A stretch of DNA of 64,000 nucleotides from Deltaproteobacteria bacterium (lineage in GTDB: Bacteria; Desulfobacterota; Desulfarculia; Adiutricales; Adiutricaceae), in the NCBI GenBank assembly GCA_031273455.1, contig JAISRZ010000148.1, positions 1 through 64,000 on the forward strand. The letters are read 5' to 3'. The notes under the pieces were generated by a model. That model saw only the letters and a list, made by a program, of their open reading frames with translations, ran no database searches and had not been told where the DNA came from. Below are positions 63,935 through 64,000 of this stretch, in pieces. The translations under genes and the position numbers were made by a program. How positions within the stretch are numbered: position 1 is the first letter of the stretch; the number at the start of each line of letters is the position of its first letter.

Positions 63935-64000
63935 ATGGGTATAACTTTTGAGGTTGTTCAGACCGCGAATGTCAGACAGCCTATAAAGATGATGGCGGAA
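63935..64000 (+). CDS. Start of a gene cut by the window edge
   Basis: An ATG at 63935 follows AAGGA by ten bases and opens 22 codons without a stop to the window end (MGITFEVVQTANVR at the start). Too short to identify. Confidence 0.4.
   Translation, partial: MGITFEVVQTANVRQPIKMMAE

Overview
The window looks like part of a chromosome from a Gram-negative bacterium, most likely a deltaproteobacterial (Desulfobacterota-type) lineage. I infer this from the housekeeping families together: RpoD, a CHASE2/HD-GYP protein, a DUF1638 protein, a DUF4213/DUF364 protein, TrkA/TrkH, AmgK/MurU and AmmeMemoRadiSam B. There is no rRNA operon, prophage or CRISPR array. Two kinds of DNA alternate. One is GC-richer and holds closely packed core genes. 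The other is very AT-rich and holds surface-glycan genes, insertion-sequence remnants and pseudogenes.

Layout: 1-1190 is non-coding and starts with a 37-copy AG microsatellite. Two AT-rich glycosyltransferases, a FecR-domain protein and tRNA-Gln(CTG) follow. An approximately 1-kb AT-rich spacer carries a candidate small RNA and several leader hairpins before rpoD. Then come a GT4 glycosyltransferase, a CHASE2/HD-GYP protein, an iron-sulfur flavoprotein, a DUF1638 protein, and a minus-strand cluster (periplasmic binding protein, dinB, rfbB, rfbA). From 18.6 to 29.7 kb a tight minus-strand operon reads metG, trkA, trkH, mpl-rnc fusion, era, murU, amgK, der, from one clear sigma-70 promoter. It combines translation, potassium uptake, murein recycling (Mpl, MurU, AmgK) and ribosome-associated GTPases. 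30-36 kb holds a decayed GT-C-like membrane protein, a GT2-GtrA fusion, a methyltransferase, AmmeMemoRadiSam B and a Sel1-repeat gene interrupted by TGA. A chemoreceptor follows.

The most unusual stretch is about 40.1-41.1 kb. It has an extended -10 promoter, roughly 1 kb of densely nested hairpins without an ORF, and a strong intrinsic terminator. I read it as a large structured non-coding RNA that I cannot assign to a known class. Directly after it lies a degraded mobile-element zone (IS1182-like and IS630-like transposase remnants, 30-bp direct repeats, 11-bp tandem repeats) around an intact 612-residue GT-C-like membrane protein. Convergent umuD and umuC come next, then a third GT-C-like paralogue.

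51.3-63.5 kb returns to core-type DNA: a metallophosphoesterase, DUF808, two large alpha-helical repeat proteins on either side of a DyP peroxidase, a DUF364 protein, a methyltransferase and small unknown genes. The last 66 bases begin a gene cut by the window edge.
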